A stretch of DNA of 64,000 nucleotides from Diplonema papillatum (GCA_030068145.1 JAPJBO010000318.1:1-64000); one strand, 5' to 3'; counted from the first letter of the stretch, positions 11,385-25,084 are shown. Notes: generated by a model not told the origin, from the sequence alone. A program made the numbers and translations.

Positions 11385-11579
11385 TGCTACCCGCGGCTCC
11401 TGATTTCTTCCAGGCCTTCTTGCATGTTGTGCCTGCAATGAAGTGTCAGCATGGAACTGTTACGAACAAGAGGAATCCAACTGGTTAATTAAACCACAGC
11501 ATTTCGCTTCATCACAGCGGTGACGAGTGGAATGTGACTTCTGTCCAGTGCCCTGAATGTCAACGCTGAGAGATCAGGT

Positions 11580-11639
<60 letters not shown>

Positions 11640-11762
11640 TTCTAATTAAAGACGCGCATGAATGGACCAATGAGATTCCTTCTGTCCCTACCTACTATCT
11701 GGCGAAACAGCAGAAGCCAAAACGGCCCAAGAAGGAGTGCGCCGCGAAAGCGAGAAGATGAC
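11385..11762 (+). pseudogene. 28S rRNA internal fragment (copy A)
   Basis: From 11,577 the sequence contains the most conserved large-subunit core: AAGCGCGGGTAAACGGCGGG, GTAACTATGACTCTCTTAAG, GTAGCCAAATGCCTCGTC, then GACGCGCATGAATGGA and ACTATCTGGCGAAAC. Similarity runs on to about AGAAGATGACC (11,762) and then stops. The upstream part (11,385-11,520) matches the second copy at 47,274-47,583 base for base over long stretches, so it belongs to the same rRNA. It is an isolated piece with no neighbouring rDNA. Confidence 0.88.
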
Positions 11763-12476
11763 CGCATCTTTCTGGTACGCTGAGGGAGTGTACGGAGCGT
11801 GGGGACAGCGAGTTCTTGCCTCTAAGCACTCGAAGCACAATGACGATAGTAACAACTCCGTACACTGCGGTTCCTCACTTCTGATCACCGTAGGACAGCG
11901 GATCCACTCACGATCCACGTTCTTGGGTTGGCTTGCCTCGTACTACAAAGGGGGGAGGCCCCTAAGACAAGAAACCTGCCAAGCACGGAGTCGCAGTCCA
12001 CGAGGGCACTTCACGCTTCGTCTTCCTTGACGACGGGAAAAGAGGCGGGTGAAGGCAGGCCGAACGTTTCAACTTTTTTTATTAATTTTTTGCACGAAGT
12101 CAGTAGTATCTGCAGTGCAAGGGGTCACGAAGGGTGTGACACATGCGAAAGAAAGTAAACGGACAGATTTTGCTCTACTACAGGAAGAAGAAGCGCCGCT
12201 CGGTGGGTAACAGGTCTCAAACGAAGGGCGAGGGGGGTAGGCAGGGGAGGGGGTTTGTTGTAGTTGGATCTGATTCCTGGGGAAGAATTAGGTGTTGCTC
12301 AAGCAGCATCAGGACGAAGCGGATGGTCGACGGCCACGACGGATGCATTTCTGTGACAACCCACAAACTGGGAGGCAAAACGAAGCTTTTACCAGCTGCT
12401 GCTCGGAGCACCATGGCAGGTCCATGCAAATATAAAGCGCAAGCAAACGCCACTCCCAGCCTGGGGTGGCGCAACT
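11763..12476. other. No gene recognised
   Basis: I see no supported gene, RNA or element here. A poly-T run lies at about 12,073. Confidence 0.35.
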
Positions 12477-12720
12477 GAGTGACTAGTGACTAGTCATAAT
12501 GACTGGTCATTATTATGACGAGTCATTCTTACTAGAATATTCTTTCCAGTGATTCTTACGAGTGACTATTGCATTCTGTGAAGGAATCCCGAGTCTACTA
12601 CTACCGACTAAAAGAGTACGTTTTATTCCCACAAAAGTGGATCATTCACTTGAAAGAATGACTACTGCGGTAAAGATCAGTAGTAAGTGACTAGTAAATG
12701 GCATGGCTGGTGCACCGTGT
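12477..12720. mobile_element. MITE copy, ACTAGTCAT family (left end eroded)
   Basis: Similar along its length to the element at 28,984-29,236: repeated GACTAGTCAT, ATTCTTACGAGTGA, CCCACAAAAGTGGA and a right terminus GGTGCACCGTG followed by TA. The left terminal repeat is not recognisable, so the end is lost or diverged. Confidence 0.6.
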
Positions 12721-12739
12721 ATTTATCCTCCCCAGGGGA

Positions 12740-12895
12740 TCCACCCCCGGCAACTCGACAGTTTAATCACGGTCGCGAACTTGTGCCCGTTTAGCTATGA
12801 GGAGAAGTTGTCAGGTTTCGCCGCCTTATACAACACGGCTACAACACGAGGTTGCAACCCCACTCAGGGGTGCACTCAGCCGTCACAGAGCCCAG
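12740..12895. repeat. Dispersed repeat (GGCTACAACACGAGG family)
   Basis: Shares CACGGTCGCGAA, TTATACAACACGGCTACAAC and GGTGCACTCAGCC blocks with 36,375-36,505. The end of the repeat also occurs at 63,150-63,187. Confidence 0.6.
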
Positions 12896-13216
12896 AGCTC
12901 GCCACTTGACCTGACACAGCTGCCACCCTGGCGGCCGCACCAGCAACCTTCACTGAAGGCGCGCGCAGCCGGAATGTATGTGGCAATTCCTTACAACATA
13001 TGCAGCAGACGCAGGTCGATCCGAGAGCTCGCTAGGGGAGGTGGCACCGCTCACTTGTCAGACGCGCAACTAACTGCTGCCCCCAAAAGAACACTGAAAG
13101 TTTCTACCGTACTGCAGCAGTACAGACTGTAATCAAGAAAGAAGGGGATCAGACAAACATGGGGATGTAGAATGGGTTCGGATATCGGACGAAAGGTACT
13201 AGCTGTTGTTAGACTG

Positions 13217-16223
<3,007 letters not shown>

Positions 16224-17279
16224 GTAAGTGTGGAATTCAATTGTGGGTAACCTCTGACGGAATATAGCCATGCTTTTAGCATTCTGACGTCACAGCTTGA
16301 TGTTCCAGCCGACTGCTCGCGGTGTCCACGCGGTGCTGAGAACTGCAGCCTCGTTTGATCTAGGCTTCCTGCTTCGTGGCCCATGTGCTGCATCGTACAG
16401 CATGTCGTGTGTGTGCTGCGGACTCGTTTTAACGTGGCGCCCCCCTTAGCGAGAGTGTCCACGCATGTTCCTGTTTGTTGCGACCCGTTTGAACGTGGTG
16501 CCTCCGTTCTCGAAAGTACGAACACGCTCCGCGTGTGTTAAGAACCGATTTTAATGTGGCCCTCCTCTTAGCGAGAGTGCGTCCACGCGCGTTTTCTTCT
16601 AGGTTACTGCTGATGCCCCCCGGGCTGCTGATGGGGGCCTGGAGTATCATGCGGACCGGAGTGGTGCTTGAGGCAGCATGGCCTTTCTTCCCCCGTCTCT
16701 CTGCACCGCTCTAGTCCATGGGGTCGGCAGTGTTTGGCTGCTGGACGTGGGCACTGCCGGCTGCGTCGCGCGCACACAAGCTCCCTGACTTGTGTGCGCA
16801 TGACTCGTCTGCCCGGACCCTCCTGGGGTCTAACCGGGCTCCGTGGGGCTTCCCTTCGAGTTCCTTCCCTGCAGAATTCGTCGACGTTTTGCGACCTCGC
16901 CCCGGGTTGCGACCATCCTTCGGGGTATGTTTCCTCTGGCTGAAACGTAGCGCCCATGCCAGGTGCTGCGGTCTTGACCGCTTTGTACATGCTCCCTGAC
17001 ACCCAGGATAACATCCTCGGCCGCTCTCGTGATCTGCGCTCTGCACGATACTCCTCGCACAGTGGTGCCTCCAAGCGACGTTAGTATGGGTTATAGTCGT
17101 CGGCGTGTCGAACCCGAAGTGCCATGGCCGCTTCGTCACCTTCGTGTTCGAGCTTCCCAGCTCAATCAGGCTCAGTGCCTTCCCAAGGAGTGACTGCTGC
17201 AACTGTCGCAGCAGCTTCATCTGCTCCTGTCGGGGTGGCCGGCTCCTCTGCACTACGTCTATCGCCGCGTTGCTGAGCG

Positions 17280-17690
17280 CGTCCGCATCACGGTTGCGCT
17301 CCAGCCGAACTTGTTCGACTACCACTTGTAACCGCTGCTGGATGGCGCTTCTGCGGATACTTGCGCGGGTGAGCATCGGCCTCAGCTGCTCAGAGCAACT
17401 TGTCGTCGTGTCACTTGGCCCACTGCGAGGGCGGAGTCGCCGCGGACCACGCAACGCACTTCCCGCTCGACCCTTACTTGCTGAAGGAGCTCTAAGCTAG
17501 CCAAGAGTCCTTCATACTCCTCGACGTTGTTCGTGCGCACGTTTGGCAGGGGCAGCACCAGCTTCTTTCTTGCCGTTCCGGTACAACACAGCCCCTGCTC
17601 CCGCTACTGCAAAAGTGGTGCCGTTTCCACGCGCCCCTCCGTCGAAGTACACTGCGATTAAGTCTTCGGCTTCTTCGTCCGGCAGCGTGT
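17280..17690 (-). pseudogene. RNase H domain of LINE copy 2
   Basis: Starts IAVYFDGGARGNGTTF, nearly identical to LINE copy 1. A frameshift after GKKEA (near 17,570) moves the conserved NVRTNN...EYEG section into another frame. The later DADALSNAAIDVV motif sits in the frame that opens at 17,454. The RNA-strand-removal function is therefore lost unless the shift is an assembly error. Confidence 0.75.
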
Positions 17691-18029
17691 CCCGTGCTGT
17701 TGTAGGCTTGTTCCTTGGGACTTCGGGTGGCGGGGCGTAGAACCGATTCTTCACCGGGGGCAGCTTGCACCCCGTTTCCAACAAAGGCTATCGCTGGCTC
17801 CATGTAGCTATTCCCGTTTCCTGCCCCGGCGACGCCCACTTGAGCGCTTTCAGCCAGCCCGTGAAAGCTGTCCAGAGGCTCGGGCCATGCTTCCATTTCG
17901 AGGTGGTTGCTGTGTGTGGGATGTCCGGTACGCTCAAGACCCGGGGGACCGTCGGTACCCATCCTCGCGGATACTCTACCGTCCGGTGGTGTCGCGTGGA
18001 CCGATCCGCCAAACCATCCGCTTCCTGCA

Positions 18030-19000
18030 TTACGCTATGTGATTCTGCGAGAAGTTGAGTTTTCTGCTTGGTGACTGGGGTTTTGTGGACAGCATCACCC
18101 CCAATGCGTCGAACTCGAGCGTCACCGGTGGTGCTGCCGGTTGCAACGCTCGGTGTATTGCACTGGCTCTAATGTTCCCTGTGCTGTGGTGAAGCAGAAG
18201 GACTTCTTCTGCGAGCACACTCGCATTCCCGTTAGCCCGGCAAACTGCTTGAACGTTGTACTGCCTCCTTCAGGTTTGCGCAGCTGTTCAGCTATGCGTA
18301 GAGATCGTCCACGTAAGACAATGGAATCGGCGTCAAGCTCAGCGATGTGGCTCATCCAAACGCTGATCAGCACGTTTATGAGCACCACGCTGATTGGACA
18401 CCCTTGCATTATCCCATTCGTGGGTATTAAACCTTCCCCAGTTGTGTTTCCAACACGGAAGTGACGCTGGATGTCGCGGCTCGCAGAATTCGGAGGACAG
18501 TCGAATGGAACCCCAGCTCTTCGGCGAGTTTGAATGCTATTTCCGCAGGCACCGAGTCAAAGCACTTTTGGAAATCCAGCGCTAGGCCATATAGCGGCTG
18601 TCCCGTTGTCTGTGCTTCCTCAATAAGTGCGGCAAGGTGCCAGATGAGGTCGTCAGTTCCGTGTTTCTTCCGGCACCCGTGGAGCCCGCTGGGCGCTATG
18701 GCGTCCATCCACTCCAATGCATCCCGCGCCCGTATCGAGGCCCATATCCTGTATAATACCCGGGTTATCGTTATTGGGCGCTGGGACAACGGGTCTCCGG
18801 TGCTCTCCGGTTTGGGAAGGAGATGGATGGATGATTGCGTGCATCAGGCGGTGCAGGCCTTTCCCCGTCTCGTTCCACGCAGTTCATTGCGTCCGCCACG
18901 AGTTCCAGGACCTGTGGCGGCAGCTAGACGCGCCACCCATGGAGGCCCGGGTGACGACGTTTTCTTCATCTTCGCCAGTGCCGCCTTCACGTCCGTGATG
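18030..19000 (-). pseudogene. Reverse transcriptase of LINE copy 2
   Basis: Recognisable RT blocks in order: KAALAKMKKTSSPGLHGW (fingers), RPITITRVLYRIW, then YGLALDFQKCFDSVP (motif A with its Asp), QGCPISVVL (motif B), and FKQFAGLTGMRVCSQKK (thumb side). The catalytic motif C (YVDD) is present at 18,315-18,304 but is one base out of frame with both the preceding motif B and the following thumb segment. Two compensating indels therefore flank it. Another frame change lies between motif A (ends 18,427) and motif B (starts 18,409). Confidence 0.8.
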
Positions 19001-19380
19001 AGACTGTGTTGCATCGCTTGCCGTGCAGGGAAGAATCGCGCGTAGTGGATTTTAAAGGTATTCCCATCTTGGTTCGGGGGTCCCAGCTTACCTGCTAAAG
19101 ATCCCTCCCCACGCGTCGTCGCCCCTTAGCATTTCGTCAATCTCGGTGCTGCAGGCCGTCAGCGTCCCGTCTTTCCTTCTGAGCAGGGCTAGCGGACCAC
19201 TTCGGCTCCCCGCCAGAAACCGGTAGACCTCACCTCTTCCTGCTCCGTTCCATGCGCTTTGCATTTTCTCCTTCCAGGCGCGGCTCCGCTGTTGCTTATG
19301 GGAGTTAATCGCATCTCGCTGGGTCCCTTCCAGCTTGATGAAGGTTTCCATTAATTGCTCGAGCTCAAGTGGGCTCCCAT

Positions 19381-19978
19381 TTATTTGGCGCAGGCAGGAC
19401 CGTAGCGGTTGCGTTCCCGTTGCTCTGCGAAGGTCCGGGTCCCTACCGACCTATTTTCGAGTCTCCGCCGCGCCTCTAAGATGGTGGTTCGGGGCAGGCC
19501 GATGACCTTATTGCGCTGCCTTGCTGACCAGTCGACCGCCCCCCTCGTCGAACAAGCCTGCCGAGCCGATACTTGCTTTATCCTCTGTTGAAACCCGTCC
19601 GTTCTGCCTTTGCATCCCCGCAACGCGTCAGGCTGCCTGGGGTCATTATGCAGCTCGAGCAGGTAGGTTTCAGCGACTTCCGTAACGTTCCAGTATGAGC
19701 CAGACACCCCATCCACCTCTTTCCTCTGCCGTGGCGCTACTTCAAGCACTTCTTCCGGCAGATTCCTCGGAAAAGGCGCCGGGATCCAGGTGATAGGGCT
19801 CGGCTGTGTAAACATTTCCAAACTGAGGGTGACGAACACCGGGCAGTGAGTGGGGATGTCGTATTGGTCTTTCTCAGCGGTCTTTACCGCGACCAGTGCC
19901 GGTGCCGCCACTCGGTTGACAAAGTACCTGTCGATGCGCGATCCGCCTTCTCCAGCCCAGCAGGTAGCTGGGCTGGGA
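19381..19978 (-). pseudogene. AP-endonuclease domain C-terminus of LINE copy 2
   Basis: GGSRIDRYFVNRVA followed by YDIPTHCPVFVTL is the typical C-terminal signature of LINE APE endonucleases (SRIDY... and DHxPV, here THCPV). This domain nicks target DNA to prime reverse transcription. Only the last part is present; the N-terminal catalytic half is missing at the junction with the rRNA fragment. Confidence 0.75.
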
Positions 19979-20115
19979 TGCATATCACTCGGCGCAGGAA
20001 AAGAAAGCAACAGCGATGCTCCGAATAACGGCGAGTGTGCAGCCTGAACCGGCGTTCTACGGATATGCGGATGTGGCGCAGGCTGCTTGGGGACACAAGT
20101 CCCGTACCTTCCTAG
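19979..20115 (+). pseudogene. 28S rRNA 5'-region fragment (copy 3), degenerate
   Basis: Plus strand: GCATATCACTCGGCGCAGGA, AAAGAAAGCAACAGCGATGC, TAACGGCGAGTG, then GCCTGAACCGG and GCTTGGGGACACAA. Relative to the copy at 44,160 it lacks the first about 40 nt and has internal deletions, for example the AACAGGGCAGAGCCCAAG section. It abuts the LINE endonuclease in the opposite sense. Confidence 0.85.
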
Positions 20116-20820
20116 TTTGTCTTCTTGGTATCGTATGACCGTCTCTTCTCGTGAATTTTTGGTGCTGCTTGTGGTTGCCGCAAATTGAGTATCCTGTAGC
20201 TATATCGTATTTTTCCGGCACAATAGAGAATACTTTGAACATACGCTCGCAAGGTGCTCATTCAAACATTCGAAAAAAAGCATACCGCACGCGTAACTAG
20301 TACCACTTGGACGGGGATGCCCTGCCTTGCGCGGCGTAATGTGTGCAAACACAGAATGCGCGCCTCTTGGACAAAAACAGCCACGTCGACGAGAGGAAGT
20401 TTCATCACCTAGCGTGTAGGTAGGGTCTTTTTTAGTTGGGACCTGGCACGGAACGGTAGGGAATGAATGACAGAACGCTGCCTCTGATGCATATTTGCCC
20501 CCTATTTCTTGCAACTTCTTTGAGCCCCCAAAAGCTGGTGCTAATGAGTGGGTCCTTTGGATCCTTTCTTGGATAGTTTAAGAAAAGGTTGGGACTCGCA
20601 ACCAACCGCCACTACTTTCAGTCGTGGTCTCCTGACCACGGTCGCAGTATGGACTTCGTAGTGCCGTAGAATATCGGCGTCATCGGACAACGTCCTTGCA
20701 CCCATTGGCATTGACGTGGTTACACGCTTGCAGGCTCCTGTCACAGCTATATATTCTGCTACCGATATGGAACACGAACCAACGAGTCTAACGCGTGATG
20801 AAAACGAAGATGAAAAAAAC
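20116..20820. other. No gene recognised
   Basis: No coding, RNA or repeat feature is supported here. Confidence 0.3.
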
Positions 20821-21180
20821 GGGGGGGGGAAGTCTTAGTTTCCTGTTCAGGCGAAATTTGCCTCTTGTGCATGTTTGCACGGCACTCCCGCACCGGTTGG
20901 GGGAGTGAATGCGGGAGAGAAAAAGCGCGGGAGTGATTTTACGCAAAATCAACACGAATTCGCCGGTACTTGGCACCAAAATGCGAAAGTGCCACTCCCG
21001 CATGGACGGATGTAAATGCAAAAAAAATAACGACCACCGCACACACATTCCCATATCCGGTGGGGGAGTCCGCCGTGTACAACCGTGTCTGATCAATCAG
21101 TTAAGTCAAGGGGGTTGGAAATCTCAGTTTAATGTTTAGGCAGGACACTGCCTCTCATGCATGTTTGATGCTAGCATTAA
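20821..21180. repeat. Repeat unit with G-run and CTTAGTTTCCTGTT ends
   Basis: A G-run followed by AGTCTTAGTTTCCTGTTCAG and TGTGCATGTTTGCACG at 20,821-20,880 recurs in variant form at 21,110-21,175 and again at 28,780-28,850. The interior contains CACTCCCGCA in both orientations. It looks like the ends of a short dispersed element; the class is unknown. Confidence 0.45.
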
Positions 21181-21214
21181 AGCTTCGAAGGGGGAGTGGG
21201 GGGAGAGGAGGTTG

Positions 21215-21682
21215 AGTGTACCTGACGTACGTTAACTGCTGCTGGGCGCGGGACGCTGGGACGGATGCGGAGCTTCGGAGGGCCGGATGGTAGCCAGGCG
21301 GGCCGGAGGCGCCGCCGAGTCTTGCGTCTGCCTCGCGGGATCTCGGCGAGGGGGCCGGCGGGTACCCAGTGGCGGCGTCTTCTTTCCGCCGCCGCCGCCG
21401 GGACCGCGTTTCGGAGTATTCGGTCGTAGGTGGAGTAGGCGGACGACGACGCGCCGTCCCTCCTCCTCGCTTCGCGCGCCTAGTCCTCCTTTCCGAAGGG
21501 CTGGCTTCCTCGACGCCCACCATCTACCTGCAGTCCCAGGGCTTCTGCCACGTCGAGTTTGAAGCGGGACTTCGAGAAGTCCTTGTAATCGGTCGAAAGC
21601 CTAGCCCGCAGTTTTTTCAGCCCATGTTCACCGTCGACGCGACGGGGGGTCCCGTACCCTTCCATCGTGCCCTCGATGCGGC
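21215..21682 (-). pseudogene. Tandem partial copy of the coiled-coil/RS gene
   Basis: Repeats two separate parts of the gene at 21,683-23,935: the GKMEGYGTP...FSKSRFKLDVAEA part (near 21,680-21,530) and the 3' tail (21,480-21,215). About 540 bp between them are deleted. It ends at the same splice-donor-like sequence (ACGTACGTCAG then GTAC). It directly abuts the end of the full gene. Confidence 0.7.
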
Positions 21683-23935
21683 TTACCTGACGTACGTGAA
21701 CTGCTGCTGGGCACGGGATGCCGGGACCTTGAGGGGAGCTTCGGAGGGCCGGGTGGTGGCCAGGCGGGCAGGGGGCGCCGCCAGGTCTTGCGTCTGCCTC
21801 CTGCGGGATCTCGGCGAGGGGGCCGGCGGGTACCCAGTGGCGGCGTCTTCGTCCCGCCGCCGCCGCCGGGACCGCGTTTCGGAGTATTCGGTCGGCTCGT
21901 CGTAGGTGGAGTAGGCGGACGACGACGCGCCGACGTCCCTCCTTCTCCTCCTGCTGGTCCCATCGCCGGACTTGGCGCGCCTCCTCCTCCTTTCCGGGCT
22001 GGCGGTGCCGGAGGGAGGAGGGCTGCCGTCGGCCTCGCGCCGCCGCCTCCGCCGGTGCTGCTGGACCGGCGCCTTCACCGTCGTGTCGTCGGCGGGGCGA
22101 GACCCGGGCTGCGACACGAAGTTGCCCGGCGGAGCCTTCGCCGACGGCTGCCGGCGGCGGTCGGCGGAGGATGACTTCCGCCGGTTTCCGGCGCTCTTCG
22201 AAGAGTCGCTCGACCGCCCGCTGTTGTCGCTGCTGCTCGTGTCCCCGCGGCGTCGGCGTCGCCGGCTGCCCTTCGCCTTCGTCGTCGTCGTCGGCGGCGG
22301 CAGGTCGGCGCCTTTGACGCCGCCCTGCACCAGCGGCAGGCCCTTGTGCTCCGCCGACAAAATCGGGCCCAAGACACGGTGGATGTCGTCGTCCGACCGC
22401 CCGCACCGAGCGATAAACCGCTCGGCGACAGCGTCGGCGTCGGGCAGCTTCGTGAACCGAAACGTGACGATCGTCGACCCTTCCTCGACGCCCATTATCT
22501 CCACCTGCTCCACCTGCAGCCCCATGGCCTCCGCCACGTCGAGCTTGAAGCGGGACTTCGAGAAGTCCTTGTAGTCGGTCGCGAGGCGGAGCTTTATCAG
22601 CCCTGACACCATGTTCACCGTCGACGCGACGGGGGTCCCGTACCCTTCCATCTTGCCTTCGATGCGGCTCGACCCGATCCACGACTTCCCGTGGACGAGC
22701 TCGCAGCGGACGGGGCGGCCGGTCTCCTTCAGCACGCGGCCGGCGGAGAGGAGGAACGTCTCCTTCGGCATCGACGCGAGGGTGTTCGCGAGGTGCGACC
22801 GGACGGTGAGTACTTCAACCCGGTTGACTTCGAACGCGGTGTGCAGGCGGACCGCGTCGTGGGTGATGATTTCGACGTGGCGGACGAGGGTGTGGTGGGC
22901 GGGCTGCCGGAACATTTCGGACAGATCCCGCGCCGCTGCAGCCATGAAGCGCTTCTCGAACGACGACACGACGCCCCTCTCGGTGCGTACCCACGTGTTG
23001 TAGTCGAAGTCCGGCGCGAGTTCAAGCAGGAACACCGCCGGAATGACCACCTCATGCGTGTCGGAGGCCACGTACTGGTCCCACCCGGCGGGGTCCAGCC
23101 CCAGCTCTTCCCCACCACCGAGCAGCGCGAAGGACCCCCTCGACATGATATGCTCGTACCTCGACTTCCGCCTCCGCTCGCTCTCCAGCTTCGCGTGGGT
23201 GTACTCCAACTCCCTCAGCAGCTCCCGGTCCCTTTCCGGCCACCGAGCCGCCAGACCGACGTGTCCCGCGAACCTGGGGGCCCACTCCGGCTCGAACCCG
23301 CCGGTGCTCCTGTGCTGCGGGCCGGCGGTGTCCCAGGAGTACGCGCCGACGCTGCCGACGTTGTCGGACCACAGGGGGCGGCCTTCGTGCGCGTTTTTGG
23401 TGGCGTCGCCGGTGACGGTGTCGGTCCGGATGCCCTTTGAAGCGAGCTGTTTTTCGAGGGCGTCATTTTCGCGCTGGAGGCGGCCGAGTTCCTCGCGGGT
23501 TTCGACGATGCGCTTCATGAGCAGGTTCGCGGAGTCGCGGGACGGCTGTCCGACGGTCGCTTCGTCCCACTGGGAGCGCATGCGGCCGTCGGCCGACCAC
23601 GAGAACGCGACCCGCGTGCTCGTCCCGTCCCCCATGTTGTACACCATCGGCTCCGCGGAGTCCATCGCCACGTGCCGCACGTGGGCGGGTAGCCCGGGGG
23701 GGGGCGGGTGCATGTTGGCGAGGGCATCCATGTCAAGCCCACGCAGGTTCGCCTGCGCGTTGTCGCCGCCGCCGCAGAGCAGCTGCGGGTTGAGGGCCGG
23801 GTGGTTCGCCCGGGGCGACAGCACGCGCGTGACGCACTGCGGCCCGCCGGACGGGTTCACGTGCGGCATCGACGCAGCGCGGCTGGCCATTTGGCCGCCG
23901 GCCGCCTGCGGCCCGCCCCACGCCGGCCGCTGCAT
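21683..23935 (-). CDS. Coiled-coil protein with two SEA-like segments and an RS-rich tail
   Basis: A 751-codon frame from Met at 23,935 (MQRPAWGGP); the frame is open upstream to 24,082, but that part overlaps a duplicated non-coding repeat, so I prefer this start. Order: a Gly/Pro-rich N-terminus; a coiled coil (LMKRIVETREELGRLQREND); a second helical stretch (RELLRELEYTHAKLESERRRK); two alpha/beta segments, the second reading DFSKSRFKLDVAEAMGLQV then VEEGSTIVTFRF, resembling SEA-like folds; and a long Arg/Ser-rich tail (RRRRRRGD..., PERRRRRAKSGDG). The 3' end runs into TACGTCAG|GTAAGCC, a good splice donor, so a further exon probably follows. Function unknown; the RS tail suggests RNA or nuclear association. 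Confidence 0.65.
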   Translation of the reverse strand: MQRPAWGGPQAAGGQMASRAASMPHVNPSGGPQCVTRVLSPRANHPALNPQLLCGGGDNAQANLRGLDMDALANMHPPPPGLPAHVRHVAMDSAEPMVYNMGDGTSTRVAFSWSADGRMRSQWDEATVGQPSRDSANLLMKRIVETREELGRLQRENDALEKQLASKGIRTDTVTGDATKNAHEGRPLWSDNVGSVGAYSWDTAGPQHRSTGGFEPEWAPRFAGHVGLAARWPERDRELLRELEYTHAKLESERRRKSRYEHIMSRGSFALLGGGEELGLDPAGWDQYVASDTHEVVIPAVFLLELAPDFDYNTWVRTERGVVSSFEKRFMAAAARDLSEMFRQPAHHTLVRHVEIITHDAVRLHTAFEVNRVEVLTVRSHLANTLASMPKETFLLSAGRVLKETGRPVRCELVHGKSWIGSSRIEGKMEGYGTPVASTVNMVSGLIKLRLATDYKDFSKSRFKLDVAEAMGLQVEQVEIMGVEEGSTIVTFRFTKLPDADAVAERFIARCGRSDDDIHRVLGPILSAEHKGLPLVQGGVKGADLPPPTTTTKAKGSRRRRRRGDTSSSDNSGRSSDSSKSAGNRRKSSSADRRRQPSAKAPPGNFVSQPGSRPADDTTVKAPVQQHRRRRRREADGSPPPSGTASPERRRRRAKSGDGTSRRRRRDVGASSSAYSTYDEPTEYSETRSRRRRRDEDAATGYPPAPSPRSRRRQTQDLAAPPARLATTRPSEAPLKVPASRAQQQFTYVR

Positions 23936-23974
23936 TCTCTCGCGTCCACAGTTGTGGTCCCTGACAGTTGCACA

Positions 23975-24215
23975 CAGAGCAGGAGCTTCAGCTGTGGCTG
24001 ACGCGAGGATGCTGACAACTACTGAGCTGCTTGATGAATCCCAACCCACAGGTGGTTGATGAATTCCAACACGCACACACACAGCAGCTGTGACGTGAAC
24101 TTTGAGCTATGCTCCGCTTTCAGGGGTTACGCGTAGGCAGGAGCTACAGCTCTGACGTGAGGATGCTGACAATGACAGGGATTACCCGTGATATGATGAA
24201 TACCAACACACGCAC
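23975..24215. repeat. Direct repeat pair upstream of the coiled-coil gene
   Basis: A roughly 95-bp block (AGGAGCT-CAGCT, GCGAGGATGCTGACAA, GATGAATCCCAAC, ACACGCACACAC) occurs at 23,975-24,075 and again, diverged, at 24,128-24,215. Confidence 0.55.
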
Positions 24216-24563
24216 ACACACGCAGACACAAGCCTCCCCTACCGCAAGGGAGAGAGAGAGAGAGCAGGGCTCCTTCAAGCTCCCCCCCCGCCTGCGTCGG
24301 GGGAGAGCACCCACGGACTGTTCAGCGGGACGGAGTCGCCAGGGGCACGAGAGGGAGGAGGGGGTGTTGTTTCCTCTGTCGCGGACGCGTTTCCCCCCCT
24401 CTTCCCCACCTTTCACGACACCTAGTGCCACCCGTTGCCTCCTGTGTTTTTTGGTGTGTACGCTTATGCTGAGCGGGGGGGCTGCCGGATTCGAATCGCA
24501 GGACTTTGGTGGAACTTGACGTTTGTTCGATCAATGAGAGCGACTGGCAAATTTCCTAAATCC

Positions 24564-24690
24564 CTCCTTCAGTGGCTAGTGGAGGTTGGACATCGTCTCA
24601 TGGGAATCTAGCTGCATGCCGCTAAACACTCCTCCAGTGGCTAGTGGGGGTTGGACATCTACTCACGGAAATGTAGCAGCATGCCGGTAG
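24564..24690. repeat. Two direct repeats of about 66 bp
   Basis: CAGTGGCTAGTGGRGGTTGG, ACATC, then GCATGCCG occur twice in a row. The surrounding 24,220-25,080 region shows no gene. Confidence 0.6.
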
Positions 24691-25084
24691 ACACTTTTCA
24701 GTGACCGAAAGACAAGAAGGGTCGAAAAAAGGTCGAACGAAGAGGAACCCAAGCTCGCGGAGGCGACACAACAGGCGAGAACAGGATTTGTCTAGTCTAC
24801 AAGGAGGGAAAGGGGACGGCAGAAGAAAACTGCCTTCAGTTAAACTGTTCATCGTGCGGCGGCACATTGCTCCGTGTCTGTGAGTTTGGGTGCCTGGCCC
24901 GTGTGCACGAAAGTACAAAGGCACTGAGGCACTACCCCGAAGTTCGAGGAATGGTCCTCTTGGCCCTGCTAGCGATATTCTAGCGTTTTTTTGGCTTTTT
25001 TCTGAAAACGCGTCATCGCGTTTAGTTCCAAACGCCAAGTTGACCGTCGTGTATCAGCAACGGCCTACGAGACTTCTCAAGTCG

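Larger units (their letters stand above)
16404..19978 (-). mobile_element. LINE copy 2 (endonuclease-RT-RNase H), decayed
   Basis: An APE-type non-LTR retrotransposon reading right to left: endonuclease C-terminus (about 19,978-19,381), a linker, reverse transcriptase (about 19,000-18,030), RNase H (about 17,690-17,280), a basic C-terminal region, and a 3' UTR. The UTR motif (TTAGCGAGAGTG...CCACGC on the plus strand) recurs at 16,448, in degenerate form near 16,500, and at 16,572, so UTR pieces are stacked. The coding part is split by several frameshifts. The 5' end is missing and meets a 28S rRNA fragment in the opposite orientation. Confidence 0.8.

Noticed and set aside
11385-11762. Functional rDNA unit
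   Set aside because: Only about 380 nt of 28S are present with no adjoining rRNA, ITS or 5.8S, and another copy is clearly inserted DNA.
21287-22574. Plus-strand frames over the RS-rich gene
   Set aside because: They are high-GC shadows of the minus-strand gene, which has coherent domains, a coiled coil and a splice donor.
24480-24515. Second tRNA-like GGATTCGAATC
   Set aside because: Only a palindromic B-box-like core is present, with no A box or cloverleaf on either strand.
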